From positions 5,307-69,306 of the forward strand of contig NZ_QPII01000010.1 of NCBI RefSeq assembly GCF_003336675.1: 64,000 nt of DNA. The letters are read 5' to 3'. The position numbers and the translations under genes are program-made. Origin of the DNA: Billgrantia montanilacus. GTDB taxonomy: Bacteria; Pseudomonadota; Gammaproteobacteria; Pseudomonadales; Halomonadaceae. Below are positions 32,679-41,839 of this stretch, piece after piece. The notes below the pieces were generated by a model that ran no database searches, was not told where the DNA came from, and saw nothing but the letters and a program-made list of their open reading frames with translations. Within the stretch, counting starts at the first letter, position 1, and the number at the start of each line of letters is the position of its first letter.

Positions 32679-32880
32679 GCTCCAACAGCTGATTTATCCT
32701 GCCACTGCAGGCATTTACCATCTTGTTGGAGGAAGCTTCAGCTCACGACTGGAGGCTGAAAGCCTCCCGGCGGTGTTGCCTGCGATGGCAATAATCACGA
32801 ACCTTGGCAGCCTCCGCCAAGGCGCCTGACGGCGCCAGTCGCGATGGGAACCAGCGCTCCTACAGCGAGACTCTCTTGCC
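32679..32880 (+). repeat. Structured intergenic repeat, copy 2
   Basis: 32679-32846 matches 28931-29113 at roughly 90% with one gap, keeping the hairpins GGAGGCTGAAAGCCTCC and CCTTGGC-AGCCTCC-GCCAAGG. It is followed by a degenerate dispersed-repeat end (GGCGCCAGTCGCGATGGGAA...GCTCCTACAGC). 32638-32993 holds no gene. Confidence 0.8.
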
Positions 32881-32993
32881 AAGCCGGGGCACCTACCGGC
32901 ACAAGCGACGGGACGGCTGGCGGGCGACGGCGCGACGCCGTAGAGTATCGTGCTGTCAGAGTGTCCACTGCAAACGGCAAAGGAGCGACAAGC

Positions 32994-33209
32994 GTGAACC
33001 CCGAGGACCTGGAGACGCTGGTTACACTGAGGATGCCGTTCGGCAAGTATGAAGGCTGGCTGATCGCCGACCTTCCCGGCCCCTACCTGAACTGGTTCGC
33101 CCGCGAGGGTTTCCCGCCGGGCGAAATCGGCCGGCTGTTGCACCTGATGCACGAGATCGACCACAACGGGCTGGGTGAGCTACTCGACCCGCTGCGCCGC
33201 AAGGGCTGA
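32994..33209 (+). CDS. DUF3820 family protein
   Basis: A 71-residue protein starting at GTG 32994 behind AAAGGAG. DUF3820 is recognised from MPFGKYEGWLIADLPGPYLN followed by WFAREGFPPGEIGRLLHLMHE: the family FGKYKGxxLxDLPxxYLxWF core. Members are small cytosolic proteins, sometimes called quorum-sensing-regulated virulence factor-like, with no established biochemical role. The start was chosen because an upstream reading crosses repeat sequence. It ends 31 nt before the convergent LysE gene. Confidence 0.85.
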   Translation: MNPEDLETLVTLRMPFGKYEGWLIADLPGPYLNWFAREGFPPGEIGRLLHLMHEIDHNGLGELLDPLRRKG

Positions 33210-33240
33210 CCCGCGCGTCCGAATCGTATTGCCTGGTTTT

Positions 33241-33861
33241 TCATTCCCGCCGGGCTACCAACAGGCCCACGCCGGCACTGCCAAGAAGCGCGGCACAGCC
33301 ACGATTGAACAGCCGCTGCATGGCGGGGCGTGAGAACCACTGGCGCAGAAAGGCCCCGACATAGGCATAGCCGGCAATAGCCACCCATTCGAGCAGCAGG
33401 AACAGTGCGCCGAGGATAGTGAACTGCAAGGCGATATCCCCTGCCGGATCGACAAACTGCGGCAGGAAGGCGGTGAAGATCAGGATCGCCTTGGGGTTGC
33501 CCGCCGCCAGCAGAAACTCCTGGCGAGCCAAGCCCGGAAGACTGCGCTGGCGACCCTCGATTTCCCGCCCGTCACCAGGTGTGGCGAACCACAGCTGGTA
33601 GGCCAGCCAGAACAGGTAGGCGGCTCCCAGGAGCTTGACGGCAAGGAATAGTTTTTCCGACGCGTACAGCACCGTGGCAAGCCCGGAGGCCGCCAGTGCA
33701 ATCATCGCCACGAACGCCGCCAAGCGGCCGATACCTGCCAAACAGGCAACATTGACGCCGTAGCGCTTGGCATTGCTCATGGAGAGCAGATTGTTGGGCC
33801 CTGGTGCGAGGTTGAGCGCAAAGCAGGCCGGTATGAACAACAATAGCGTCGTCAGGTCCAT
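33241..33861 (-). CDS. LysE-family amino acid exporter
   Basis: A 206-residue membrane protein with six helices and the LysE/RhtB layout. The signature after helix 1 (FALNLAPGPNNLLSMSNAKR) and the AYLFWLAYQLW helix followed by a loop with GLARQEFLLAAGNPKAILIFTAFLPQFV are diagnostic. It exports amino acids or related metabolites with proton exchange; specificity is not readable. Single gene, convergent with DUF3820 and 43 nt after the next minus-strand gene. Confidence 0.92.
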   Translation of the reverse strand: MDLTTLLLFIPACFALNLAPGPNNLLSMSNAKRYGVNVACLAGIGRLAAFVAMIALAASGLATVLYASEKLFLAVKLLGAAYLFWLAYQLWFATPGDGREIEGRQRSLPGLARQEFLLAAGNPKAILIFTAFLPQFVDPAGDIALQFTILGALFLLLEWVAIAGYAYVGAFLRQWFSRPAMQRLFNRGCAALLGSAGVGLLVARRE

Positions 33862-33903
33862 ATCGTTTTCCTTGCTGGGAATACACGCCTTTCCGGTCTC
33901 GGA

Positions 33904-34554
33904 CTATACGTTCTGGGCGTGCTGCCTCAATCGTTCGAACTCCTCTTGGCTGACTTCGTTACGATCGGCGTCGAGGATATGGCCGCCGATGGCAACGATG
34001 GACTGGGTGATGCGGATCAGCGTCTCGGGGTTGCGCGCCACGCTGCGTTTGTTGATGAAATGGATGAGGATCGATACGCCCTTGACGATGGGCTGGTCGT
34101 CACCTTCATGGATCGGCGGCAATGTGCCGGGAGGTGAGGAGTTGGCGATGGTGAGCTTGTAGCCGGCCTGGGTGTCACGCATCACGTAGACACCGAGCTT
34201 GTCGTCGTAGTGGGCATTCACCTCCCGGAACAGCTTGGCGAGGCGTCGATTGGTGTCGAGCCCCGGCCAGTCGAGTACCACGAACAGGCACTGCTTGATG
34301 TCGTTGCCCGATACCGCCTGGAAGCGATGGGTGGGGGGCGGTGGTGCCTCCACCGGCTGAGCGGCGGCGTCCCGAGCCGGGCTTTCAGGCTCGACAGGGG
34401 CAGGAGCAGCCGGCTTGGCCGGCGGCGCTACCGGTGGGACCGCTGGTGGAGTGGCACTGCGCCTGGCGCGTCCCGAGAAGTACATCACCCCGCAGACCAT
34501 GGCCAGCAACAGCGCCGCGCCGGCCACCAACAAGACTACGAGAGCTGGGTCCAT
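33904..34554 (-). CDS. Membrane-anchored protein with ZipA-like layout
   Basis: A 216-residue protein: N-terminal membrane helix (4-24, ALVVLLVAGAALLLAMVCGV), basic stop-transfer, Pro/Ala-rich linker (38-75), and a C-terminal domain of ~135 residues. The latter resembles the ZipA FtsZ-binding fold: YKLTIANSSPPGTLPPIHEG recalls the A-N-x-x-x-P-G-T-F motif, VKGVSILIHFI the strand after it, and GGHILDADRNEVSQEEFERL the G-G-x-V-L-D-x-x-R ending. Family membership is inferred from layout and these weak matches. The gene stands alone, not beside ligA. May be a ZipA paralogue or an unrelated protein with the same fold. Confidence 0.55.
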   Translation of the reverse strand: MDPALVVLLVAGAALLLAMVCGVMYFSGRARRSATPPAVPPVAPPAKPAAPAPVEPESPARDAAAQPVEAPPPPTHRFQAVSGNDIKQCLFVVLDWPGLDTNRRLAKLFREVNAHYDDKLGVYVMRDTQAGYKLTIANSSPPGTLPPIHEGDDQPIVKGVSILIHFINKRSVARNPETLIRITQSIVAIGGHILDADRNEVSQEEFERLRQHAQNV

Positions 34555-34914
34555 TCGCTTCTCCCTACGTTATTCTGTTTTCTTGTGCGAACGCGCGATG
34601 TTTACCGCGGGATTGGCACGGTTCAACAATCATTCAATAATATGCCGATATGGCGCTCCAAACCACGCCGGCTATCAACGCTAATTACCACACGCCCTGG
34701 ATTCGGCTCTGGTAAAACAGGACAGATCGTTGAAGCCTTTCGATGGCAGGCCGGGGACGAAGGCGTCATGCTAGAGTCAAACGTCTGAAAGACGGTTGAA
34801 GAGGAGGAACCAGCCTTTCGTAGTGGCACTGGCCAGCGGTGTGCCGGACTGTCAGGCGACGGGAAGGCAAGCGGGCCGGTGCCGGAGGTGCCCTCTACCC
34901 AGGAGCGTTGCCCG
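34555..34914. other. Divergent intergenic region before PhoH
   Basis: About 360 nt between the divergent ZipA-like and PIN-PhoH genes. It must carry both promoters. No hairpin, repeat or small gene recognised; AGGAGCGTTGCCCG sets the PhoH start. Confidence 0.4.
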
Positions 34915-36330
34915 ATGGTTCGACTCGACAAGAAAGCCAAGCGGCTCTATGTGCTGGACACCAATGTCCTGATCCACGATCCCGCTGCCCTGTATCAGTT
35001 CGAGGAACACGAAGTGGTCATCCCCATGACCGTGCTCGAGGAACTCGACAAGCACAAGAACGGCCTGCGCGAGATCGCTCGCACCGCCCGCCAGGTCAGT
35101 CGTACCCTCTCCGACCTGACCAATCAGGTCTCCTTCGACGAAATCCAGCAAGGCATTCCCATTCCCCGCGCCGGTGGCACCCCGATGGGGCGGCTGCGGT
35201 TTCTCTGCTACCCCGAGCTGAAATCCCTCGAACATCTGGAAGAGAGCCCCGACAACCGGCTGCTGGCGGAGACCTGTCGGCTGCGCGACGAACGCCCCGA
35301 CGCCTCGGTCATCCTGGTTTCCAAGGACATCAACCTCCGGGTCAAGGCCGCCGCCCTGCGGGTGCCGGTGGAGGACTACCTGACCGACCGCGCCTTCAGC
35401 GACAGCGACGCCATGCTCGACGGCGTACGCATTTACCCCGACTCGGAGGCCGGCGACAACGGCCCCTGGGACCAGCTCGAGGTAGATGTCACGGTGGAGC
35501 GTGTCGACCACCACACCTTCTACCGCCTGGAGGGGCGCATGCCCGCCGACTGGCACCTGGGCATGTTGGTATCGGACAGCGAGAACGGCGCCAGCTTCGA
35601 GGCCATCGTCCGTGAACTGGGCCCCAACCATGCCCGGCTGCAGCTGCTCACCAACTATCGACACAAGGCGGGCGTCTGGGGGGTTCATGCCCACGACAGC
35701 CGCCAGAACTTCGCCCTCAATCTGTTGATGGACGACGACATCGACCTGGTGACCATCGCCGGCAGCGCCGGTACCGGCAAGACCTACATGACCCTGGCGG
35801 CGGCCTTCCAGCAGACCCTGGACGCCAAGCGCTTCGAGCGCATCGTCTTCACCCGGGCACCCATCACGATGAGCGAGGACATCGGCTTTCTACCAGGCAC
35901 CGAGGAGGAGAAGATGTCGCCCTGGATGGGCGCCTTCCACGACAACATGGACAACCTGCTACGCGACGAGCACGACGGCAGCACCAGTTGGAGCCAGGAT
36001 GCCACCCGCACGCTGATCGGCTCACGCGTGCAGATCCGCGCACCGGGATTCATGCGCGGCCGCACGCTCAACGATACCTTCCTTATCATCGACGAGGCGC
36101 AGAACTTCACCCCAAAGCAGCTCAAGGCCCTGGTGACACGCGCAGGGCGCAACACCAAGATCGTTTGCCTGGGTAACGTCGGCCAGATCGACACGCCCTA
36201 TCTCACCGCCAACACCTGCGGCATGGCGGCCGTGGTCCAGCGCTTCAGCAACTGGGCCCATGCCAGCCATGTCACCCTGAGAAGCGTGGAACGCTCGCGC
36301 CTGGCGCTCGCTGGGGAGGAACTGCTGTAG
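34915..36330 (+). CDS. PIN-PhoH protein (PhoH2/YlaK type)
   Basis: A 471-residue protein from ATG 34915, 10 nt after AGGAG. N-terminal PIN ribonuclease domain (1-150): LYVLDTNVLIHDP with Asp15, MTVLEELDKHK with Glu, and VSKDINLRVKA. C-terminal PhoH ATPase: Walker A GSAGTGKTYMTL at about 283, RAPITMSEDIGFLPGTEEEK, Walker B TFLIIDEAQNFTPKQL. This fusion is a type of RNA helicase/RNase; the mycobacterial PhoH2 unwinds and cuts RNA. The chromosomal location and lack of a toxin-antitoxin partner suggest a housekeeping RNA role. Convergent with the Mrp-like operon. Confidence 0.93.
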   Translation: MVRLDKKAKRLYVLDTNVLIHDPAALYQFEEHEVVIPMTVLEELDKHKNGLREIARTARQVSRTLSDLTNQVSFDEIQQGIPIPRAGGTPMGRLRFLCYPELKSLEHLEESPDNRLLAETCRLRDERPDASVILVSKDINLRVKAAALRVPVEDYLTDRAFSDSDAMLDGVRIYPDSEAGDNGPWDQLEVDVTVERVDHHTFYRLEGRMPADWHLGMLVSDSENGASFEAIVRELGPNHARLQLLTNYRHKAGVWGVHAHDSRQNFALNLLMDDDIDLVTIAGSAGTGKTYMTLAAAFQQTLDAKRFERIVFTRAPITMSEDIGFLPGTEEEKMSPWMGAFHDNMDNLLRDEHDGSTSWSQDATRTLIGSRVQIRAPGFMRGRTLNDTFLIIDEAQNFTPKQLKALVTRAGRNTKIVCLGNVGQIDTPYLTANTCGMAAVVQRFSNWAHASHVTLRSVERSRLALAGEELL

Positions 36331-36340
36331 CAAGATCCGA

Positions 36341-36374
36341 CTGGCTGGGCTTGGGCATCGCCTAACCCAGCCAG
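36341..36374. terminator. Hairpin between convergent genes
   Basis: CTGGCTGGG (36341-36349) and CCCAGCCAG (36366-36374) pair over 9 bp; the stem overlaps the last codons of the 36362 gene. May stop PhoH transcripts; no T run. Confidence 0.4.
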
Positions 36375-38164
36375 AACCCCAGCAACAGCAACACCGCAAC
36401 CCCGATCATCAGCGGCACGGCCAGCTGCCGGAAGCGTCGCTCATAGCGGGGCAGCCCATCGATCCACGCCATCCCCTCTCTCTCAGCCGCTACCAGCCTG
36501 CCTCGCAGGCGGGAGCCGCGTGCACCAATGCGCTCGGCACCCTCCTGCAGGCCGGCACCCAGGCGCCGGGCCAGCATCGCATAGAGCCACCAGAGGTCGC
36601 CCGACATCAGCCGCCAGGTGATCCGACGCCGGGTGATAGCCGCCAGCCAAAGACCCACGCAGGCCAGCACCAGGCCAACCCCCACCGGCCACATCAGGCC
36701 GGGCAGCTCATCGGGCGGTGGCCACGGGGAGTCGACGACGCCTCCGGCAACGGGTAGCCAGAGTGGCAAACTGGTGGCGGCCACGATCGCAAATAGCCAG
36801 GCCAGCGGCATGGTTCCGAGCAAGGGTATGGCATGGTGGCCCCGCTCACGCCACTGTCGCCACAGAGCCCGGGCCACCAGCAGCGTGGTACCCACGGCGG
36901 CCAGGCTCAACCAGGTTACCAGGGTCTCGTGACCGCCCTCGTAGAGCACGTTCTTGAACGCCCACTTGCTGGCCAGGCCGGACGCCAGCGCGCCCGTCAG
37001 CGACACTGCCGGCAGAATCAGCAGCGGCCATAGTAGCCAGGCCGGCAGCCTCGGCGGGTGTTCGCTGATGCCGACACCCAGGAACAGCGCCCCCTTGGTC
37101 ATGCCGTGGTGAGCGGCGAACAGCACCACCGCCACCGACATCGCCGGCCATAGCGCCGGATCGCTCAGGCCGGTGCCCACCAGGGCGGTGAGCATGCCCA
37201 TCTGGCTGACGCTGGAGTAGGCCAGCACCGCCTTGGGATGGCGCTGGGTAATACCGAACAGCGCCGCAGCCAGTGCACTCACCAGCCCCAGTGCAATCAC
37301 CAGCCGCCCCAGGGGCTCGAGCCCGGCAGCCGGGTCGCCCAGCGGCAGCACGCTGAGCCATCCTACAAGGCCGGCCTTGATCATGACCCCGCTGAGTACC
37401 GCACTGGCTGGCGTCGGGGCCACCGGATGGGCCAGCGGCAGCCAGACGTGCAATCCCACCACCCCGGCCTTGACGCCGAAACCAAGCCACAAGATGGCCG
37501 CCATCCATGCACCCTGCTCGGCTTCGGCGATCCCGTCGCGCAGCGCGGCTAGAGTCAGCACGTCGGCGCTGCCCGCCGCCCACAACAGCCCACCGAGGAT
37601 CAGCGCCTCGCCGAACAGGGCCATGATCAGGTAGGCCCGCCCACCGAGATGGGCGTCGCGGTTGTCGGCGTGAACCACCAGGCCATAGGCGGCGAAGGTC
37701 ATCACCGCGAAGCCCAGGTAGAAGCTGGGAATGTCCTCGGCGAGCAGCAGCAGCAGATTGCCGGCAAGCGTCAGCGGCCAGAGCAGGGTCAGCCCCGCCA
37801 GGCGCAGAAAGGTACCGCCATCTCCCGCTTCGGCGGCCTGCTGCTCGGCAACCAGGTAGCCCCGGGCATAGACACCGGCCAGCCCCCACAGCAGGGCGCT
37901 GAACAGCAGCCAGGGCCGGCGGGCCTCGTCGAGCTGCCATACACCGCCCAATAGCCACCCATCCAGCACCAGGGTCGTCTCCCCGGGCCACAGTGCCAGC
38001 GCCAATGCGGGCAGCGGGGCCGAAGCCCACCAGGCATCCAGCAGCTTCGGCCGGGGGCCTGGGCGCCACAGCGCATCCTGCTCCATCAGCACCCGCAGCG
38101 GACTACGCAACATCAGCAGCAGGGGCCAGAGCAGGGTCAGTATCAGCAGCAGCGTCGCCGTCAT
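36362..38164 (-). CDS. Proton-conducting antiporter-like subunit (MrpA/D, NuoL/M/N family), last gene of the operon
   Basis: A 600-residue membrane protein with about 14 helices plus a C-terminal extension, start at ATG 38164 overlapping the previous stop (ATGA). The proton-channel core GVKAGVVGLHVWLPLAHPVA then PTPASAVLSGVMIKAGLVGW keeps both key lysines. The TM5 region FYLGFAVMTFAAYG lacks the glutamate found at this place in its sister (LELMG in 39663-41156). The C-terminal part (about 500-570) is basic and amphipathic, then a last helix. One of three antiporter-like subunits in a compact operon; ion and redox partner unknown. The missing Glu suggests a structural or altered pump module. 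Confidence 0.9.
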   Translation of the reverse strand: MTATLLLILTLLWPLLLMLRSPLRVLMEQDALWRPGPRPKLLDAWWASAPLPALALALWPGETTLVLDGWLLGGVWQLDEARRPWLLFSALLWGLAGVYARGYLVAEQQAAEAGDGGTFLRLAGLTLLWPLTLAGNLLLLLAEDIPSFYLGFAVMTFAAYGLVVHADNRDAHLGGRAYLIMALFGEALILGGLLWAAGSADVLTLAALRDGIAEAEQGAWMAAILWLGFGVKAGVVGLHVWLPLAHPVAPTPASAVLSGVMIKAGLVGWLSVLPLGDPAAGLEPLGRLVIALGLVSALAAALFGITQRHPKAVLAYSSVSQMGMLTALVGTGLSDPALWPAMSVAVVLFAAHHGMTKGALFLGVGISEHPPRLPAWLLWPLLILPAVSLTGALASGLASKWAFKNVLYEGGHETLVTWLSLAAVGTTLLVARALWRQWRERGHHAIPLLGTMPLAWLFAIVAATSLPLWLPVAGGVVDSPWPPPDELPGLMWPVGVGLVLACVGLWLAAITRRRITWRLMSGDLWWLYAMLARRLGAGLQEGAERIGARGSRLRGRLVAAEREGMAWIDGLPRYERRFRQLAVPLMIGVAVLLLLGFWLG

Positions 38165-39666
38165 GGCAGATACTCCTCCGTGGCCACCAGCGTTGCCAGA
38201 TCCAGCGGACTGAAGGGAACCCCGGCCAGCAGCCCTGCCAGCAGGCTGAACACCGCCGTGGCCAGGGTCGGCCACAGCAGCCAGCCGCTGGTCTCGAAGC
38301 GCCCCAGTCGGCGCTCCTCGGGCCACTGCCCCTTGCCGTGTTCTGGCCCGGCTCGAAACCACAGCCGGTGCAGGATCGGCAGGAAGTAGGCCGCATTGAG
38401 CAGGCTGCTGGCCACCAGCACGCCAATGACCCAAGGCATGCCGGCCTGGACTGCCCCTACCCCCAGGTACCACTTGCTGATGAAACCGGCCACCGGCGGC
38501 AGGCCGATCATTCCCAGCGCGCCGACGGTGAAGGCCAGGCTTGTCAACGGCATGCGCCGCCCTGCCCCGTTCATTTCGTCGATGCGGTGAATCCCGAGCT
38601 CCTCGGCATAGTTGCCCGCACAATAGAACAACGTCACCTTCATCAGGCCCTGATGCATGATGTGGGCCAGCCCGGCAATGGTGCCGAAGGGGCCGAACAG
38701 GCTGATGCCGAGCACGATATAGGAGACCTGGCTGATGGTGGAGTAGGCCAGCCGCGGCTTCAGCTCCTGCTGGGCCAGGGCACGCAGCGAGGCATAGAGA
38801 ATGGTGAAGACTGACAGCGCCGTCAGCAGCGTCAGCAGGCCCAGCTCGAAGGTCAGCTGGATGCCGTAGACGTCATAGACCAGGCGTACGATGCCGAAGG
38901 CGCCCGCCTTGACCACCGCCACCGCATGCAACAAGGCGCTGACCGGCGCCGGCGCCACCATGGCCCGAGGCAACCAGCCATGCAGCGGCACCAGGGCGGC
39001 CTTCACGCCAAGTCCCAGCAGCAGCACCAGGAACAGGCCGATCAACAGCGAGTGGTATTCCGGGCCCAGGTCGCGCAGCATCTCGCGCTCGCCGAAGGTG
39101 ACGTCCCCCACCAGTGCATGCAGCGCCACGACCCCGAGCAGCAGCACCAGCCCCCCGGAGAGGGTGTAGCGCAGATAAACGGTACCGGCAGCCAATGCCG
39201 CCGAGTGCCCCCGGTGCACGACGAGCGGATAGGTGGAGAGCGTCAGCAGTTCATAGAACAGCAGGAAGGTGAAGAAGTTGCCGGCCAGTGCGATGCCGGT
39301 GGTGCTTGCCACGCAGAGGCTGAAGAAGGCGAAGAAGCGCTTGCGGTTGGGGGAGTCTTCCAGGTAGCCGATGGCGTAGACCGTCGTGGCCAGCCACAGC
39401 AACGACGACAGGCCGGCAAACATCATCCCCAGCGCATCGACCCTGAGCAGGAACTCGACCCCCGGTACCACGGTGAAGCCGAACGCGAACTCTCGCCCCT
39501 GATAGAGCCCCACCACCATCAGGCCCACCAGCAGCAGCTTGAGCAGCGCCGCCGAGAGGTTGAGCACCGCCCGTGCTCGCCAGGCCCGTTCCGGCAGCAG
39601 CAGGATCAGCGGTGCCACCAGCAACGAGGTGGCAAGGGTGATCAGTGGCAACCATCCCTGGCTCAT
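38161..39666 (-). CDS. Proton-conducting antiporter-like subunit (MrpD/NuoN type)
   Basis: A 501-residue membrane protein from ATG 39666 (MSQGWLPLITLATSLLVAPL). TM5 FTFLLFYELLTLSTYPLVVH has the conserved Glu; the TM7/8 core is GLGVKAALVPLHGWLPRAMV then APAPVSALLHAVAVVKAGAF, with both lysines. This is the MrpD/NuoM-N proton-channel family. Its start overlaps the upstream gene and its stop overlaps the next (ATGA at both), so the stoichiometry is probably fixed by coupling. In the membrane it should form a complex with the other antiporter-like and B/C-like subunits. Confidence 0.92.
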   Translation of the reverse strand: MSQGWLPLITLATSLLVAPLILLLPERAWRARAVLNLSAALLKLLLVGLMVVGLYQGREFAFGFTVVPGVEFLLRVDALGMMFAGLSSLLWLATTVYAIGYLEDSPNRKRFFAFFSLCVASTTGIALAGNFFTFLLFYELLTLSTYPLVVHRGHSAALAAGTVYLRYTLSGGLVLLLGVVALHALVGDVTFGEREMLRDLGPEYHSLLIGLFLVLLLGLGVKAALVPLHGWLPRAMVAPAPVSALLHAVAVVKAGAFGIVRLVYDVYGIQLTFELGLLTLLTALSVFTILYASLRALAQQELKPRLAYSTISQVSYIVLGISLFGPFGTIAGLAHIMHQGLMKVTLFYCAGNYAEELGIHRIDEMNGAGRRMPLTSLAFTVGALGMIGLPPVAGFISKWYLGVGAVQAGMPWVIGVLVASSLLNAAYFLPILHRLWFRAGPEHGKGQWPEERRLGRFETSGWLLWPTLATAVFSLLAGLLAGVPFSPLDLATLVATEEYLP

Positions 39667-41156
39667 GGCACACCTCCCGCGATTGCCAGAATCGCCAGCG
39701 GCCACGACGCCGTCAGGCCCAGCAGCAGCGAGGCAAGGGCAAGGGCCATGGCGATCAGATCCATCCTCAGGGGAACCGGCCGGTAGTCCTGCAGTTCCAC
39801 GTCCTCGACGAAGGAGTAGCGGAACACGCGAAACATATAGGCGGCACTGAGCAGGGTTCCCAGCGCCAGCACCACCAGCCAGGGCCACTGCCCGGCAGCC
39901 AGTGACGCATGCAGCAGCAGCCATTTGGCCGTGAAGCCGGCGCTGGGTGGCAGGCCAACCAGGCTGATGGCGGCGATACCGAAGCTGAGCAGCGAAAGCG
40001 GAAAGCGCCGGCTGGCGCCAGCCAGGCCCGACACCCGCGACTCCCCGGTGGCCAGCATCAGGTTGCCGACGGCCAGGAACATGGCGGCCTTGGCCAGGCT
40101 GTGGGCCAACAGCTGTAGCCAGACCCCGCCCCAGGCGATGCTGACTACCGCCTGCGACGTACCGATGAGCAGCGGGAAGGCGATCAGCAGGTAGCCCAGC
40201 TGCGACACCGTGGACCAGGCCACCACGTCCTTGAGCTTGTCGGCGCGCCAGGCCAATAGCCCGCCCCATACCACCGCCGCCGCGCCCATGCCACCAACCA
40301 GCCAGGCCGCCATGGCCGCCCGAGGTGCGAGTACCAGCCACAGCTGCAGGGCAATGAAGAACGAGGCCTTGATCACCAGGGCCGCATGCAGCGCGCTGAC
40401 CGGCGTCCAGGCCGAGCCATGCACCGGCGCCAGCCAGGCATGCAGGGGAAAGGCCGCCGCCTTCAGCAGCAGCCCGGCGCTCAGCAACGCCATGGCTACC
40501 CACAGCAGCGGACCCGGCTCGACCGCCTCGGCCAGCCCAGCCAGATCCAGGCGCCCCCAGCCCCCCAGCAGCAGCGCCACGCCCAGCAGGAAGGCCAGCG
40601 AGCCGATCAGTGCCAGCAGCAGATAGCGCATGCCCGCCGCCAAGGCCTCCTCTCGCCCCGGCAGCAGCATCAGACCGACCGCCGTCAGGCCCATCAACTC
40701 CAGGCCAATGTAGAGCGACAACAGGTCGGCGGCCAGCCAGATCAGCGACAGGCTCGTCGCCAGCAGCCCCATCAACGGCCACAGCCAGGCCGGCCCCCTG
40801 CCCCGGGCCTGCACCGCGTCGCACAGATAGGCGGGAGCGTAGGCGGCGCTGGCCAGCACCAGTAATTGCGTGAGCAGCAGCAACAGCAGCGTCAGGCCAT
40901 TGGCACGCCAGTGCAGCGTCAGAGTGCCGAGATCCAGCACCCAGGCCTGGGTACCATGGGTGGCGATCTGCTGCGTCAACCACACCAGTGCCAGCAAGGA
41001 GAGCAGCGCCACCACGAGGCCAGGCCACCCCCGCCAGGGTCGCCATGCACCGCCCAACATACCCAGCAGCAGCGGTAGCAGGACGACCAGCAGCGTCATC
41101 ATGCTGCTGCCCGTCGTTGGTAGCTGGGTCGTTACCAGGCCCAGGCGCTCGATCAT
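39663..41156 (-). CDS. Proton-conducting antiporter-like subunit (NuoM/MrpD type)
   Basis: A 497-residue membrane protein from ATG 41156 (MIERLGLVTTQLPTTGSSMM); a start at the inner MM is possible since helix 1 follows. TM5 LLSLYIGLELMGLTAVGLML has the conserved Glu, the core LLLKAAAFPLHAWLAPVHGS then WTPVSALHAALVIKASFFIA has both lysines. C-terminal half is hydrophobic with fewer charges than the sisters. Second gene of the operon behind the B/C fusion, overlapping by 4 nt. Ion transport by proton or sodium exchange is inferred from the family. Confidence 0.92.
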   Translation of the reverse strand: MIERLGLVTTQLPTTGSSMMTLLVVLLPLLLGMLGGAWRPWRGWPGLVVALLSLLALVWLTQQIATHGTQAWVLDLGTLTLHWRANGLTLLLLLLTQLLVLASAAYAPAYLCDAVQARGRGPAWLWPLMGLLATSLSLIWLAADLLSLYIGLELMGLTAVGLMLLPGREEALAAGMRYLLLALIGSLAFLLGVALLLGGWGRLDLAGLAEAVEPGPLLWVAMALLSAGLLLKAAAFPLHAWLAPVHGSAWTPVSALHAALVIKASFFIALQLWLVLAPRAAMAAWLVGGMGAAAVVWGGLLAWRADKLKDVVAWSTVSQLGYLLIAFPLLIGTSQAVVSIAWGGVWLQLLAHSLAKAAMFLAVGNLMLATGESRVSGLAGASRRFPLSLLSFGIAAISLVGLPPSAGFTAKWLLLHASLAAGQWPWLVVLALGTLLSAAYMFRVFRYSFVEDVELQDYRPVPLRMDLIAMALALASLLLGLTASWPLAILAIAGGVP

Positions 41157-41824
41157 GAGACCTGCCTGCCGTTGACCGGGGACGGCTGCTGGCTCGGCGC
41201 CAGGGCATCGAGGCGGCGAATCAACAACGCACCCAGTGCCGTGCCGAGCAAAGCCACGGCCAGGCCGGTTATCACCAGCCCCTGGCCTGCGGCTGTGGTC
41301 GTTTCACCCACCAGCGTCATGAGCAGCAGGAAGATACCGGTGCCGGTGATATTGAACGCCAGCAGCCGGCGCAGAAGATGGGTATGCAGGGCAAAGGCCC
41401 ATAGCCCCAGGCCAACCAGCACCAACCCGCTCCAGCGCACCGCCGGGCTACTGTCACTGGCCGGCAGGCTGGCCAGGGCGGCCGCGAGCATGCCCATAAG
41501 GGCGAGAACGGGTATCAGGTGAATAAGCGTCCGGCGCCAGATCAGCGGCACGGGGTCCTGGCCATGACTCGGTCGAGCCGGTGATGCTCCCCTGGCGGGG
41601 CTGATACCCAAGGCATGGAACAGGAAGGCGCCGGTCAGGACGGCCCCCAACAGGGTTTCCAGCAGCGCCAGCCAGATGAAGCCCAGCCTCCACCAGGTCA
41701 GCGCCACGGTGAGGGCAAACAGCACGAATAGCGAACAGGCGCGAAGCAGGCGGCGGTCCAGCAGGACCAAGACTGCCAGCAACACCGGAAGCGTTGCCGG
41801 CAACACATCGAAAAGCGACGACAT
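41153..41824 (-). CDS. MrpB/DUF4040-MrpC/NuoK-like fused membrane subunit
   Basis: A 223-residue membrane protein. The N-terminal half (1-70) fits DUF4040 of MrpA/MrpB: LPATLPVLLAVLVLLDRRLL then WLALLETLLGAVLTGAFLFH. After a loop and one helix, the C-terminal half (about 130-205) is MrpC/NuoK-like: HTHLLRRLLAFNITGTGIFL, then GQGLVITGLAVALLGTALGA, the family VLTxxVxxxA pattern. The two Mrp functions are thus joined in one polypeptide. MrpE, F and G are absent from the operon. The assignment of both halves is by pattern, and each is a short domain. Confidence 0.75.
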   Translation of the reverse strand: MSSLFDVLPATLPVLLAVLVLLDRRLLRACSLFVLFALTVALTWWRLGFIWLALLETLLGAVLTGAFLFHALGISPARGASPARPSHGQDPVPLIWRRTLIHLIPVLALMGMLAAALASLPASDSSPAVRWSGLVLVGLGLWAFALHTHLLRRLLAFNITGTGIFLLLMTLVGETTTAAGQGLVITGLAVALLGTALGALLIRRLDALAPSQQPSPVNGRQVS

Positions 41825-41839
41825 GGGCGGCGCAACGCC

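Noticed and set aside
38161..41208. A single 1015-codon minus-strand frame across two membrane genes
   Set aside because: The part before 39666 is in the wrong frame for the upstream subunit and is low-complexity. The real gene starts at 39666; the upstream one has its own frame 39663-41156.
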